Origin: Parvularcula maris
GTDB taxonomy: Bacteria; Pseudomonadota; Alphaproteobacteria; Caulobacterales; Parvularculaceae
Reading direction: 5' to 3'
Length of the DNA: 64,000 nucleotides
Assembly: GCF_024505085.1 (NCBI RefSeq)
Contig: NZ_JANIBC010000005.1
Location: 101,648 to 165,647 of the forward strand
Position 1 is the stretch's first letter, and each line of letters starts with the position of its first letter. A program made the translations under genes and the position numbers. Shown in pieces: positions 25,811-34,271 of the stretch. The notes beneath the pieces were generated by a model. The model saw only the letters and a list, made by a program, of their open reading frames with translations. It had not been told where the DNA came from and ran no database searches.

Positions 25811-26453
25811 GGCCTTTCGCGGCTTTCTCCGGCTTCTCCAGAAGAGGACCTGCGGCGCGGATGAGGCGCTCCTGGTCCGAGGGTGTGAGATAGTCCTGCG
25901 CCGTTAAGAGAGCCTTAAGCCTCCTCCTCGTGCAGTGGTGCTTCGACCACGCCTCGCCTCTAGCGTGCGGCATCGGACCCTCTGTGCGCACGCAGTGGTG
26001 GATGACGTGATCGGCCAGCGCCACGGCGCGGGCGTAGACCTCGTTGCCGTAGGGGACGAGTTCGGCGTCCCCCGGTAGGGGAAAGCGGTCGACCATCAGG
26101 ATGGGGCCGTCATCCACCTTGGCCGTCATCTCATGCACGGTGACGCCGTAATGGCTGGCGCCGTTGAAGATGGCGAAGGTCAGCCCGTGGGCGCCGGGGT
26201 ACTCGGGCGGTCCGGGATGGATGTTGATGGGTTTGGGCCTCAGGCGCTGGATGATCTCGTCGGGGACGATGACGTCGGTCAGGAAGCTGATGAGCCTCGT
26301 GCGGTGGCCGCCGGACCTCGTGACGAGGTCGAGGCTCGCGACGGACGAGCACCAGACGGTCTCGAGCCCCGCGTCGAGCTTCTCGACATGGTTCTGAAAG
26401 GCCTCGCCCTCCGCCTCGCCGCAGAGGAAGATCAGTCGTCGTTCGAAACTCAT
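25803..26453 (-). CDS. formyltransferase family protein inside the flhA-fliR operon
   Basis: A 216-residue protein with the formyltransferase catalytic set: Asn and His in INIHPGPPEYPGAHG and Asp in HEMTAKVDDGPIL, the same triad as methionyl-tRNA formyltransferase and sugar N-formyltransferases. It is far shorter than Fmt (about 310) and lacks an anticodon-binding C-terminal domain, so a small amine or amino-sugar is the likely acceptor. The ATG at 26453 follows AAGAGG; a GTG at 26480 overlapping the flhA stop is an alternative. Position between flhA and fliR suggests a role in flagellar or surface-glycan modification, which is inference. Confidence 0.75.
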   Translation of the reverse strand: MSFERRLIFLCGEAEGEAFQNHVEKLDAGLETVWCSSVASLDLVTRSGGHRTRLISFLTDVIVPDEIIQRLRPKPINIHPGPPEYPGAHGLTFAIFNGASHYGVTVHEMTAKVDDGPILMVDRFPLPGDAELVPYGNEVYARAVALADHVIHHCVRTEGPMPHARGEAWSKHHCTRRRLKALLTAQDYLTPSDQERLIRAAGPLLEKPEKAAKGHG

Positions 26454-26476
26454 GGGCTCCTCTTCGGCGTGCCCGG

Positions 26477-28543
26477 TCACGCGATCTGATCGACGGTCTT
26501 GATGGCCACCGAGCTGTGCAGCTCGTTATGCGAGATGATCGGCACGTGGGGTGCTGCGCGTTCGAGAAGGCTGCGCACGAAGGGCCGGGCATCGGCGGAG
26601 GTGAGGATGACGGGGGGCTGATCATCGTCCTTATACTTCGCGATCACGGCGCGGGCGGCGGTGATGAACTCCTGCACGTGGCCGGGGGCCATGGCGAAGA
26701 TGCGCTCGCCGCCAGGCTCGCCCTGCAGGCTCTCGATGAAGGCGCGCTCCCACCGCCCGGACATGGCGATCACCGCGACGAAGCCGTCCTCGCCTTGAAC
26801 AGCCGTCGAGATCTGCTTGCTGAGGCGCTGGCGCACATGCTCGGCGATGGTCTGCGGGTTGCGCGTGAAACCGGTGCTCTCGGCCACGGCCTCTAGGATC
26901 GTCGGCAGGTTCCTGATCGAGACCCGCTCGGCGAGAAGGCTCTGCAATACTCTCTGTAGGCCGACATTGGAAAGCTGGCTCGGCACGATGTCGGAGAGAA
27001 GCTTTCGGTACTCAGGCTCGAGCGTGTCGATCAGCTTCTGCATGGCCGAATAGGTGAGAAGGCTCGGCAGGTGGTCCTTGATCGTCTCGGAGAGGTGGGT
27101 GATCAGCACGCTGTCCGCGGAGACTACGGTGTAGCCCTTGCCTTCGGCCTCCTCGGAGGAGGTCTCAGGCAGCCAGCGTGCGGGCATGTCGAAGCTCGGG
27201 TCGCGGGTCGGCTCGCCGGGGAGGTCCACCTCGCCGCCGGCCGGGTCGATGGCCATGACGCAGCCGGGCCGCACGAGGCCCTTGGCAACTTCCACGTCCT
27301 GCACGGAAATTCTGTACTCGTCAGGCGGAACGTAGAGGTTGTCCTTGATGCGCACGGGCGGCAGCAGGAAGCCGAACTCCGAAGCAAAACGCCTGCGGAG
27401 CGACTTGACCTTGGCCGGAAGCCCGCGCTCGGGGTTGGAGATCATGGTGAGGAGGCGCGAGCCCACTTCGAGCTCCAGATCCTCGATCTTGAGGCTCTCC
27501 TCGGCGGGGATCTCCTTGGGCGCTTCCTGGGTCTGCGTCTGAGCACTGAGGACCGCTGCGGCCTTCTTCTTGCGCCTGGGCACCACGAAGCCGCCCACCG
27601 CGATCAGCCCGCCAATGCCGACAAAGGGCAGGAAGGGCAGGCCGGGGGTGAGGCCCATCACCGCCATCATGCCAGCCACCATGAGCACCGCCTTGGGGTA
27701 CTCGCCGAGCTGGCTGAGGACCGCCTTCTCCGCCGAACCCTCGTTGCGCCCCTTGGTGACGAGAAGGCCCGCGGCCAGCGAGATGACGAGCGCCGGGATC
27801 TGGCTGGCCAGCCCGTCGCCGATGGTCAGCGTGGTGTAGGAGCTCGCCGCATCCCCCATGGTGATGCCCATCTGGGCCACACCGATGATCATGCCGCCGA
27901 TGATGTTGATGAAGACGATGATCATCCCGGCCATGGCGTCGCCGCGCACGAATTTCGACGCACCGTCCATGGCGCCGAAGAAGGCGCTCTCGTCTTCCAG
28001 GGTCTTGCGCCGGTTCCGCGCCTCGACATCGTCGATCAGGCCCGCGGAGAGGTCGGCGTCGATGGCCATCTGCTTGCCGGGGATCGCGTCCAGGGTGAAG
28101 CGCGCGCCAACCTCGGCGATCCTGGTCGCACCCTTGGTGATGACGATGAAGTTGATGATCACCAGGATCGCGAAAACGATCAGACCGATGACGTAGTTGC
28201 CGCCCACCATGAGCTGGCTGAAGCCGTAGATGACCCCGCCCGCGGCATCCGTCCCCTGATGCCCGTTGGCCAGGATCAGCCTGGTCGAGGCGATGTTCAG
28301 TGCCAACCTCAAGATCGTCGCGATCAGCAGCACTGTCGGGAAGGAGCTGAAATCGAGCGGCTTCTCGATCCAAAGCGCCACCATCAGGATGAGGATGGAG
28401 AAGGCGAGGGAGAAGGTGAGCCCCAAATCCAAGGCCCATCCGGGGAGGGGTACGAACAAGACCACCAGAATGGTCATCACCCCGGCCGCGAACACCACGT
28501 CGCGGTTCGAATCGTTGCCGATCAGGCGCAGCGCTGCGTCCAC
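26477..28543 (-). CDS. flhA: flagellar export gate protein FlhA
   Basis: FlhA forms the nonameric cytoplasmic ring of the export gate. Eight N-terminal membrane helices (starting VVFAAGVMTILVVLFVPLPG), the conserved cytoplasmic FHIPEP-equivalent loop (VGARFTLDAIPGKQMAIDADL) and a large C-terminal domain are all present. The reading frame is open to 28729 but contains no ATG. I choose GTG at 28543 because GGAGAG lies 7 bases upstream, giving 688 residues, a normal FlhA length, and leaving the TTTAAA element at 28631 outside the gene. TTG at 28558 or GTG at 28675 are alternatives. Confidence 0.95.
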   Translation of the reverse strand: MDAALRLIGNDSNRDVVFAAGVMTILVVLFVPLPGWALDLGLTFSLAFSILILMVALWIEKPLDFSSFPTVLLIATILRLALNIASTRLILANGHQGTDAAGGVIYGFSQLMVGGNYVIGLIVFAILVIINFIVITKGATRIAEVGARFTLDAIPGKQMAIDADLSAGLIDDVEARNRRKTLEDESAFFGAMDGASKFVRGDAMAGMIIVFINIIGGMIIGVAQMGITMGDAASSYTTLTIGDGLASQIPALVISLAAGLLVTKGRNEGSAEKAVLSQLGEYPKAVLMVAGMMAVMGLTPGLPFLPFVGIGGLIAVGGFVVPRRKKKAAAVLSAQTQTQEAPKEIPAEESLKIEDLELEVGSRLLTMISNPERGLPAKVKSLRRRFASEFGFLLPPVRIKDNLYVPPDEYRISVQDVEVAKGLVRPGCVMAIDPAGGEVDLPGEPTRDPSFDMPARWLPETSSEEAEGKGYTVVSADSVLITHLSETIKDHLPSLLTYSAMQKLIDTLEPEYRKLLSDIVPSQLSNVGLQRVLQSLLAERVSIRNLPTILEAVAESTGFTRNPQTIAEHVRQRLSKQISTAVQGEDGFVAVIAMSGRWERAFIESLQGEPGGERIFAMAPGHVQEFITAARAVIAKYKDDDQPPVILTSADARPFVRSLLERAAPHVPIISHNELHSSVAIKTVDQIA

Positions 28544-28906
28544 GTTCTCGCTCTCCAACGCGCTAGGGACGGCTTCTGCCGACCCGGTGAAAAGGGCGTT
28601 CTGCCCCGGCGGCGAAGGTATGAACGGGGGTTTAAAGTGGGGTTTGAACCCTTCTGGAACGAGGCGCCGACGCACGGCGCCACCCTGGCGGGAGCGGTTG
28701 CGACAGGACGCCGCAACGGCGGGTGGCAATCGCGTTCAGTCACAAGCGAAGACCGCAAAAGCGGTCACACCGGCGTGTGTCGGTACCGCCGCGATATAGG
28801 TTTGGAAGAAGCCTTTCCCTACGGAAGGGGTGAAGCCTGGCCCTGCTGCCTATTCAGCCCGTCCAAGCACCGAACCAACGGTAACCACAAGGCATGGGAG
28901 CTGATC
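28544..28906. other. 363-bp divergent regulatory region between flhA and the KaiC-like gene
   Basis: No gene on either strand if flhA starts at 28543. It contains the direct repeat GGGGTTTAAA / GGGGTTTGAA (28627-28636 and 28639-28648), a perfect small hairpin GACCGC-AAAA-GCGGTC (28751-28766) and an adjacent CACAC-CGGC-GTGTG hairpin (28766-28779). It must hold the promoters of both divergent units. Confidence 0.55.
28631..28636. promoter_or_regulatory. TTTAAA element upstream of flhA
   Basis: TTTAAA in GGGGGTTTAAAGTGGGG, 87 bp before the chosen flhA start, with a related GGGGTTTGAACC 12 bp on. One of seven such sites in the flagellar cluster. Confidence 0.5.
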
Positions 28907-30370
28907 ATGAGCCAGTCAGCAGGAAGCGCGGAGATGAACCGCATTCCCACCGGCGTCCGCAATCTCGACCACATCCTCAAGGGGGGGCTGCCGGGGCGCT
29001 ACACCTACCTCGTGCAGGGGGAGCCGGGCACCGGCAAGACGACCTTTTCGCTGCAGTTCCTTCTTGAGGGTATGCGGCAGGGAGAGAAGTGTCTCTTCGT
29101 CACCCTCTCCCAGAACCGTCACGAGCTGGAGCTCATCGCCAGAAGCCACGGCTGGTCGCTGGACGGGATCGAGATCGTCGAGCTGCAGGCGGAAAAGCCC
29201 GAGGATGACGACCAGACCGTCTTCTACCCCGTCGATGTGCGCCTGGACACGACGAGACAGGCCGTCATCGAGGCCATTAACCGGCACGAGCCGAAGCGCC
29301 TCGTCTATGACAGCTTGGTGGAGATCAGGCAGCTCGCCCGCGACGACTACCGCTTCCAGCGCGAGCTGATCAACTTCAAGCAGCTCGTGCGCGACAAAGG
29401 GATCGCGACGCTGCTGATCGACACCGGCCCGCGCGAGCACACCGACCTCGAGGTCGAGAGCATGGCCCACGGCATCTTCCAGCTCGAGCGCGACCTGCCC
29501 GCCTACGGCAAGGCGAGGCGGCGGCTCGACGTCTCCAAGATGCGCGGCGTGGACTATTTCGACGGCTACCACGACATCGACATCCTGCAGGAGGACGGGG
29601 TCGTCACCTTCCCCCGCGTCGTGCCGGAGCTCGCGCCGGAGGAGACCGGCGGCGACCTCATCCAGTGCGGCATCGAGGATCTCGACGAGATGCTCGGCGG
29701 CGGCATGGAGCGGGGCACCACCGCCCTCGTCGTCGGCCAGGCGGGCACCGGCAAGTCCACCCTCAGTTCGCTCTACCTATGGGCGGCGCTGGAGCGGGGC
29801 GAGAACTGCGCCATGTTCCTCTTCGAGGAGCGGCCCGAGACCTTCTTCCGTCGCTCCGAGGGCCTCGGCTTTCCCATGCGAAAGTATGAGAAGAGCGGCA
29901 TGCTGCGGCTCTACGACTTCAACCCGTCGGAGATCAGCCAAGGCCAGTTCAACGAGATGGCCCTCAACGCCGTCGACGAGAACGACACCAGGGTCGTCGT
30001 CATCGACAGCTTCACCGGCTACGTCTCCGGCCTTCCGCAGCCCGAGGAAGCCATCATCCAGATGCAGCTCCTCTTGCAGTACCTCGCGCGGCGCAACGTG
30101 CTGACCGTGCTGGTGGTGGCCCAGCGCGGGCTTCTCGGCCACAACATGGACACGGATATCGACGTCAGCTTCCTCGGCGACACGGTGATCTTCCTGCGCA
30201 TGTATGAGTGGCCAGCGGTGATCCGCCGCACGATCTCGGTGGTGAAGAAGCGCCACGGCCCGCATGACCTCGACATCAGGCAGATCAAGATCAGCCAGAA
30301 AGGCATCTCCATCCAGGACTTCGTCCCGCCGCCCCCAGGCAGGCCCTCGCCCAAGCCGGACTACGACTAG
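28907..30370 (+). CDS. KaiC-like double-domain ATPase
   Basis: A 487-residue RecA-fold protein with two tandem KaiC domains. The first has MNRIPTGVRNLDHILKGGLPGR and Walker A GEPGTGKTT (about 38-46); the second has CGIEDLDEMLGGGMERG and Walker A GQAGTGKST (about 277-285), with Walker B strands RLVYDSLVEIRQL and VVVIDSFTGYVSG. KaiC-family proteins outside cyanobacteria act as ATP-driven signalling switches in stress or light responses. GGGAG sits 6 bases before the ATG. The next two genes encode a kinase and a response regulator, so the three probably form one signalling unit; no kaiB or kaiA is in the window. Confidence 0.88.
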   Translation: MSQSAGSAEMNRIPTGVRNLDHILKGGLPGRYTYLVQGEPGTGKTTFSLQFLLEGMRQGEKCLFVTLSQNRHELELIARSHGWSLDGIEIVELQAEKPEDDDQTVFYPVDVRLDTTRQAVIEAINRHEPKRLVYDSLVEIRQLARDDYRFQRELINFKQLVRDKGIATLLIDTGPREHTDLEVESMAHGIFQLERDLPAYGKARRRLDVSKMRGVDYFDGYHDIDILQEDGVVTFPRVVPELAPEETGGDLIQCGIEDLDEMLGGGMERGTTALVVGQAGTGKSTLSSLYLWAALERGENCAMFLFEERPETFFRRSEGLGFPMRKYEKSGMLRLYDFNPSEISQGQFNEMALNAVDENDTRVVVIDSFTGYVSGLPQPEEAIIQMQLLLQYLARRNVLTVLVVAQRGLLGHNMDTDIDVSFLGDTVIFLRMYEWPAVIRRTISVVKKRHGPHDLDIRQIKISQKGISIQDFVPPPPGRPSPKPDYD

Positions 30371-30371
30371 C

Positions 30372-31415
30372 GTGTCCAATGGCGGGGGCGTCAGCTTGTC
30401 CGATGCCGGCCCTGCCGTAAGGGTGCCGGTCTGGCTTCTCGCCCCCACCGGGCGGGACGCCGACCTTCTGCGTGCGTCCCTCAGCCGGGGCGACGGCATC
30501 CGCATCGCCCGTGATGCCCGTGACCTTGCGCGCGGTTTTGCCGAACAGGGTGAGGTGGGGGTGCTGATCCTCACCCAAGAAGCGTTGGAGCCGGAGGTGA
30601 TGGAGACCATTGAGCGTTATCTGATGAACCAGGAGCCCTGGCAGGCCCTGCCGATCATCCTCCTGGTCGACCCCGTCGGCAACACGATGAGCGCGCTCGC
30701 CCGTTTTCAGGAGGCGCTTCCGCGCACCAAGGTGCTGGTCCTGCAGCGCCCCGTGCGCCGTTCCGAGCTCGAAACGGCCGTCGAGACCATGCGCCTCTCG
30801 CGCAGGCGGCAGGCCGAGCTCGGTCTCCATATCGAACGTCAGGAGCTCCTGCGCCGGGAGCTGAACCACCGGGTCAAGAACATCCTCGCCACCGTGCAGG
30901 CCGTCTACACGCTGGCCGCGCGCAATGCGGAGGATTTCGACAGTTTCAAGGAGGTCTTCCAGCCCCGCCTTTCGGCCATGGGCAGTCTGCACGAGGTGCT
31001 CTTCAACAGCAATTACGGCGCCACCCCCGTCCGCGACCTGATCGAAGCGGTCCTGGCGCCCTTCAAGACGGCCGGAAGGTTCCGCGTGGAGGGAGACGAT
31101 ACGGAGGTCGGTGCGGAGATGGGCCAGAGCATCGCCCTCATCGCGCACGAGCTCTCCACCAACGCCATCAAGCACGGTGCCCTCAAATCGGACCGGGCCC
31201 ATGTGAACCTGGTCTGGTCGGGCGGCGATGTGCTCAACATGGTGTGGCGGGAGGAAGGCGGCGCGCCCGCCCCCGAACCCACCAAGCGCGGCTACGGCAT
31301 GACGTTCATGCAGGCCAGCGCGAAGGCGCTCGGCGGCTCGGTCGACTTCAGCTTCGGCTCGCCCGGCTTTCGCGCGGAGTTCAACCTGCCTCTGAGAAGG
31401 GGGGAGAGACGATGA
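30372..31415 (+). CDS. HWE/HisKA_2-family sensor histidine kinase with degenerate receiver-like N-terminus
   Basis: A 347-residue cytoplasmic kinase. Residues about 18-130 resemble a receiver-like fold (VWLLAPTGRDADLLRASL, then PIILLVDP) without the usual phospho-Asp. A helix leads to the phosphoacceptor His166 in ELNHRVKN, typical of HWE/HisKA_2 kinases, followed by an ATPase domain with the N box HELSTNAIKHGAL and GYGMTFM. The GTG start lies 1 base after the KaiC stop; TTG at 30396 is an alternative. The stop overlaps the next gene's ATG (ATGA). It probably phosphorylates that neighbouring regulator. Confidence 0.85.
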   Translation: MSNGGGVSLSDAGPAVRVPVWLLAPTGRDADLLRASLSRGDGIRIARDARDLARGFAEQGEVGVLILTQEALEPEVMETIERYLMNQEPWQALPIILLVDPVGNTMSALARFQEALPRTKVLVLQRPVRRSELETAVETMRLSRRRQAELGLHIERQELLRRELNHRVKNILATVQAVYTLAARNAEDFDSFKEVFQPRLSAMGSLHEVLFNSNYGATPVRDLIEAVLAPFKTAGRFRVEGDDTEVGAEMGQSIALIAHELSTNAIKHGALKSDRAHVNLVWSGGDVLNMVWREEGGAPAPEPTKRGYGMTFMQASAKALGGSVDFSFGSPGFRAEFNLPLRRGERR

Positions 31416-31816
31416 GCCTCGTTCTTCTGGTGGAAGACAACATCATGGTGGCCATGATGATGCAGCTCGACCTCGAGCAGGCCGGTCACCAGGTGCTCGG
31501 ACCTTTCGCCCGCAACGCCGAGGCGCTCGAGGCCGCCCATGCCGCCGTGGATCTCGCCCTCGTCGACATCGACCTCGCCGGCGGGGACAGGGGCACGGAC
31601 CTCGCGCGGATGCTCCGCGAGACCCACGGCATCTGCTGCCTCTTCGTCACGGGCCAGGCCGCCGAAGCCGAGAACCACCACGCCTACGCCATCGGCGTCT
31701 TGACCAAGCCCTTCGCCTCGGACCGTTTCGTCAGTGTGGTGAACGCCGCCCTGGCCAAGAGCAAGGGCGTGGAACACGACCCCCTTCCGAAGGTGGAGGC
31801 GGTGAGCTGGTTCTAG
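31412..31816 (+). CDS. single-domain response regulator
   Basis: A 134-residue receiver with no output domain. The acidic pocket LLVEDN, phospho-Asp in LALVDIDLAGG, conserved Thr/Ser region FVTGQ and Lys in VLTKPF are all present, so it should be phosphorylatable. The start overlaps the kinase stop by 4 bp, strongly suggesting a dedicated pair. With no DNA-binding domain it must act by protein contact; a flagellar or KaiC target is a reasonable but unproven idea. Confidence 0.88.
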   Translation: MSLVLLVEDNIMVAMMMQLDLEQAGHQVLGPFARNAEALEAAHAAVDLALVDIDLAGGDRGTDLARMLRETHGICCLFVTGQAAEAENHHAYAIGVLTKPFASDRFVSVVNAALAKSKGVEHDPLPKVEAVSWF

Positions 31817-31873
31817 AAGGCCTGCCCGCAAAGGCTCGCTCGGTAGGACGGCTCGGAAGGAAGGAAGTTTCGA

Positions 31874-33673
31874 GTGGCTAGGTTCTACGTGACCAACAGC
31901 GCGCCTGTCAGGCGGCGGCTGGAGGAGGGATGGAAGGAAGCGGGGCTGCGTTCGGCGCCGATGGAGGGCGACCTCTATGCAGCCTCGGCCAAGAAGCGCT
32001 CGATCGAGCACGTCAACGCCGCTAGCGAAGGGCCTGACCGCTGGCTCATCGCAACCGGCAGCTACGGCTCCTTCGAAGATGGCTGGGGAGGGGAGGCGCT
32101 GCCGCAGCTCCTGCGGCGCTTCGACCCGAGCGCCCCCCTCAAAAGCCGCTCGGACCTCTTCGGGCACTACGGCGTAGCGGTACGCCAGGGCGGCAGCGCC
32201 TTCGTCTTCTGCGACCCCATCGCCAGCTACGAAATCTACGTCGCGGCCTCGGTCAGCGGGGACTTCCTCGTCGCCACCTCGCTTTCGGACTGCATGAAAG
32301 CGCCGTGGGCTGGCAGCACCATCGGCGAGCGGCAGGCCCTCGTCGCCGCGTTCCATGGCGAGAGGGGGCTTGGCTGGCGCAGCACCGCGGAAGGGGTCCT
32401 CAGCCTGCGGGGCCATCAGTATGCCGCGCTGACGAGAAGCGAGCGCGGCTGGCGTCTCGATCTCCGCAGGGCCGAGCGAACCGAGCCCCGCCGCGCTCGG
32501 GGCCGCTTCGGCGACGCGGTCGAAGCCTACGCCCAAACGACCAGGTCCATGCTCCAGGTTGCGAAGCGCGCGGGCCGCCCGGCGGTCAACGCCACGGGCG
32601 GCCTCGACAGCCGGCTGGTCCTGGCCGCCGCGAAGGAGGCGGGGATGGCCGGCCATCTGCTCTACGGCAAAGGCAACAGCGCTCTGACGAACACCCGCCG
32701 CCAGGACCGGGTGGCGGCGCAGGACCTGGCCCGCTATCTCGGCAGCGAGCTGACGGTCATGGACTGGAGCGGCCATCACGTCCCCCACGAGAGGCGCCGC
32801 CGTCTCCTGCGGCAGCGCTACGGGTTCAAGCTCCCCTACGGCGGCACGGAGCGCATCATCGAGGCCTTCGAGGGGGGTATCGATCCCTACCCCGATCTTC
32901 AGCTCGCAGGCTACGGCCCCGGCTTCACCAATGCCCGCATCTGGTCGTGGCAGGAGCCAGTAGGGGTCAGGGAGTTCGCCAAGCGCTACGCCTCAGCCTA
33001 TCTCGACGTCTTCCGAAGCGCGCCCGCCCGCGAGGCCTATCTCGACCATGTGGAGGAGGCCGTGGGGGAGATCGCCGAGGCGGCAGGGGTCCCGGTGAAG
33101 GGCGGGATGATCACGCCGGAGGCTGCCGTCGCCTTATGGGCCAGCACCAAGACCTCAAAGGAAAGCTTCAACGTCCAGGCCTTCAACGAGTTCTGCTACT
33201 ACCTCGCGCCTCATTTCACGTCCCAGCTACAGGACCAGCTCCTCGCCGTACCTCCTGAGTGGCGGGAGGGGGACCGCTTCCAGCTCACCCTGATCGCAGC
33301 CCATGACAGCGGCATCCTCGACGTGCCGATCTACTCGGGCACGAGGCACTACGTGCTCGACCGGGCCAACATGACGGTCGGCCTTCTGGAGGGGAGGCGG
33401 GACCCGGCATCCCTCCTGCGCCGTATCCGGACGAAAGCGCTCGAGACCTGGGAGGCAAGGCAGGACAGGAGCGAGACGATCCGCGCGGAGCTTCTAGAAG
33501 CCCTCCGTCCCCTCTGCGGCGATGACATCGACCCGGAGAAACTCGCGACGAAGGACGCCCGTGCCGTCTTCCGCTTCATGACGGCGAGGGAGATGGCCAG
33601 CGAAGAGAGTGCCGCAAGAGAGATGGTACCGAACCGGCCCCCTACCGAGGAGGCCGCGGTCAAGACGGCCTAG
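31874..33673 (+). CDS. asparagine-synthetase-like protein lacking the N-terminal Cys nucleophile
   Basis: A 599-residue protein with the asparagine synthetase B architecture: an N-terminal Ntn-like region (GSYGSFEDGWGG, GHYGVAVRQGG, FVFCDPIASYEIYVA) and a C-terminal AMP-forming synthetase domain with PP-loop NATGGLDSRLVLAAA at about 238-252. Residue 2 is Ala, not the Cys that makes ammonia from glutamine, so glutaminase activity is probably absent, as in beta-lactam synthetases. It should adenylate a carboxylate; the substrate is unknown. GTG start after AAGGAAGG. It lies at the end of the KaiC-kinase-regulator unit and converges on fliQ with a 4-bp overlap. Confidence 0.7.
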   Translation: MARFYVTNSAPVRRRLEEGWKEAGLRSAPMEGDLYAASAKKRSIEHVNAASEGPDRWLIATGSYGSFEDGWGGEALPQLLRRFDPSAPLKSRSDLFGHYGVAVRQGGSAFVFCDPIASYEIYVAASVSGDFLVATSLSDCMKAPWAGSTIGERQALVAAFHGERGLGWRSTAEGVLSLRGHQYAALTRSERGWRLDLRRAERTEPRRARGRFGDAVEAYAQTTRSMLQVAKRAGRPAVNATGGLDSRLVLAAAKEAGMAGHLLYGKGNSALTNTRRQDRVAAQDLARYLGSELTVMDWSGHHVPHERRRRLLRQRYGFKLPYGGTERIIEAFEGGIDPYPDLQLAGYGPGFTNARIWSWQEPVGVREFAKRYASAYLDVFRSAPAREAYLDHVEEAVGEIAEAAGVPVKGGMITPEAAVALWASTKTSKESFNVQAFNEFCYYLAPHFTSQLQDQLLAVPPEWREGDRFQLTLIAAHDSGILDVPIYSGTRHYVLDRANMTVGLLEGRRDPASLLRRIRTKALETWEARQDRSETIRAELLEALRPLCGDDIDPEKLATKDARAVFRFMTAREMASEESAAREMVPNRPPTEEAAVKTA

Positions 33674-33945
33674 AGCCCCCCGCCGCTCCGGATCACCTTG
33701 TCGCCGATCAGCGCCGCGTACATAGAGATGCGCTGGAAGGTGAGCGGCAGGCAGAGGACGATGGTCACGAAGATGGCCACGAATTTCGGCACGAAGGTCA
33801 GCGTCATCTCCTGGATCTGCGTCAGCGCCTGGAACAGCGCTACCGCGAGACCCGTCAGAGTGCCCGCGATGAGAGGCGGCGCACAGATGATCATCGCGGT
33901 GATGAAACCCTCGCGGATAATCTGGATGACGTCCGCTTCGGTCAT
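33670..33945 (-). CDS. fliQ: flagellar export gate protein
   Basis: A 91-residue protein with two membrane helices, the small export-gate subunit that joins FliP and FliR. It begins MTEADVIQIIREGFITAMI and carries PPLIAGTLTGLAVALFQALTQ, followed by EMTLTFVPKFVAIF, all standard FliQ sequence. Its start shares a base with the fliE stop. It closes flgB-flgC-fliE-fliQ, with fliP and fliR encoded elsewhere in the cluster. Confidence 0.96.
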   Translation of the reverse strand: MTEADVIQIIREGFITAMIICAPPLIAGTLTGLAVALFQALTQIQEMTLTFVPKFVAIFVTIVLCLPLTFQRISMYAALIGDKVIRSGGGL

Positions 33946-34256
33946 CAGACGGGCATCCGCATGATTTCTTGATAGGCCTCGATCATCTTGTTCCGTACCG
34001 AGATCGCGGTCTCGACGGCCATCTCGGCCTTCATCGTGGCGCCGACGACCTCCTGAAGCGAGACCTTGCCGTGCATGGCGCCCATGGTCATCGCTTCGGA
34101 GTGCTGGACGGTCTGCACCTGCTCCATGGCGGCGGACTTCATCGCCTCGGTGAAGCTCATCTTCGGCGCGCCGGAAACCGCACCGCTGCGTGTGAACTCG
34201 GTGGAGACGCCGGTGGTGGAGGTGACGTTGGCGAGGGCGGAGACGGCTTCGATCAT
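33945..34256 (-). CDS. fliE: flagellar hook-basal body complex protein FliE
   Basis: FliE links the MS ring to the rod and is among the first exported subunits. The 103-residue protein has the conserved C-terminal half (FTEAMKSAAMEQVQTVQ then MHGKVSLQEVVGATMKAEMA and AISVRNKMIEAYQEIMRMPV; each block is contiguous in the protein). It sits between flgC and fliQ, with a 15-bp gap to flgC and a 1-base overlap with fliQ. Confidence 0.95.
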   Translation of the reverse strand: MIEAVSALANVTSTTGVSTEFTRSGAVSGAPKMSFTEAMKSAAMEQVQTVQHSEAMTMGAMHGKVSLQEVVGATMKAEMAVETAISVRNKMIEAYQEIMRMPV

Positions 34257-34271
34257 CGTTCAGTCTACCCC

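Noticed and set aside
25803..26480. Methionyl-tRNA formyltransferase (fmt) identity for the flhA-fliR gene
   Set aside because: It is about 100 residues too short and has no C-terminal tRNA-binding domain; fmt is normally next to def.
28907..30370. Assignment of the KaiC-like protein as a circadian clock component
   Set aside because: No kaiA or kaiB is present and most non-cyanobacterial KaiC homologues are not clocks; only the domain family can be claimed.
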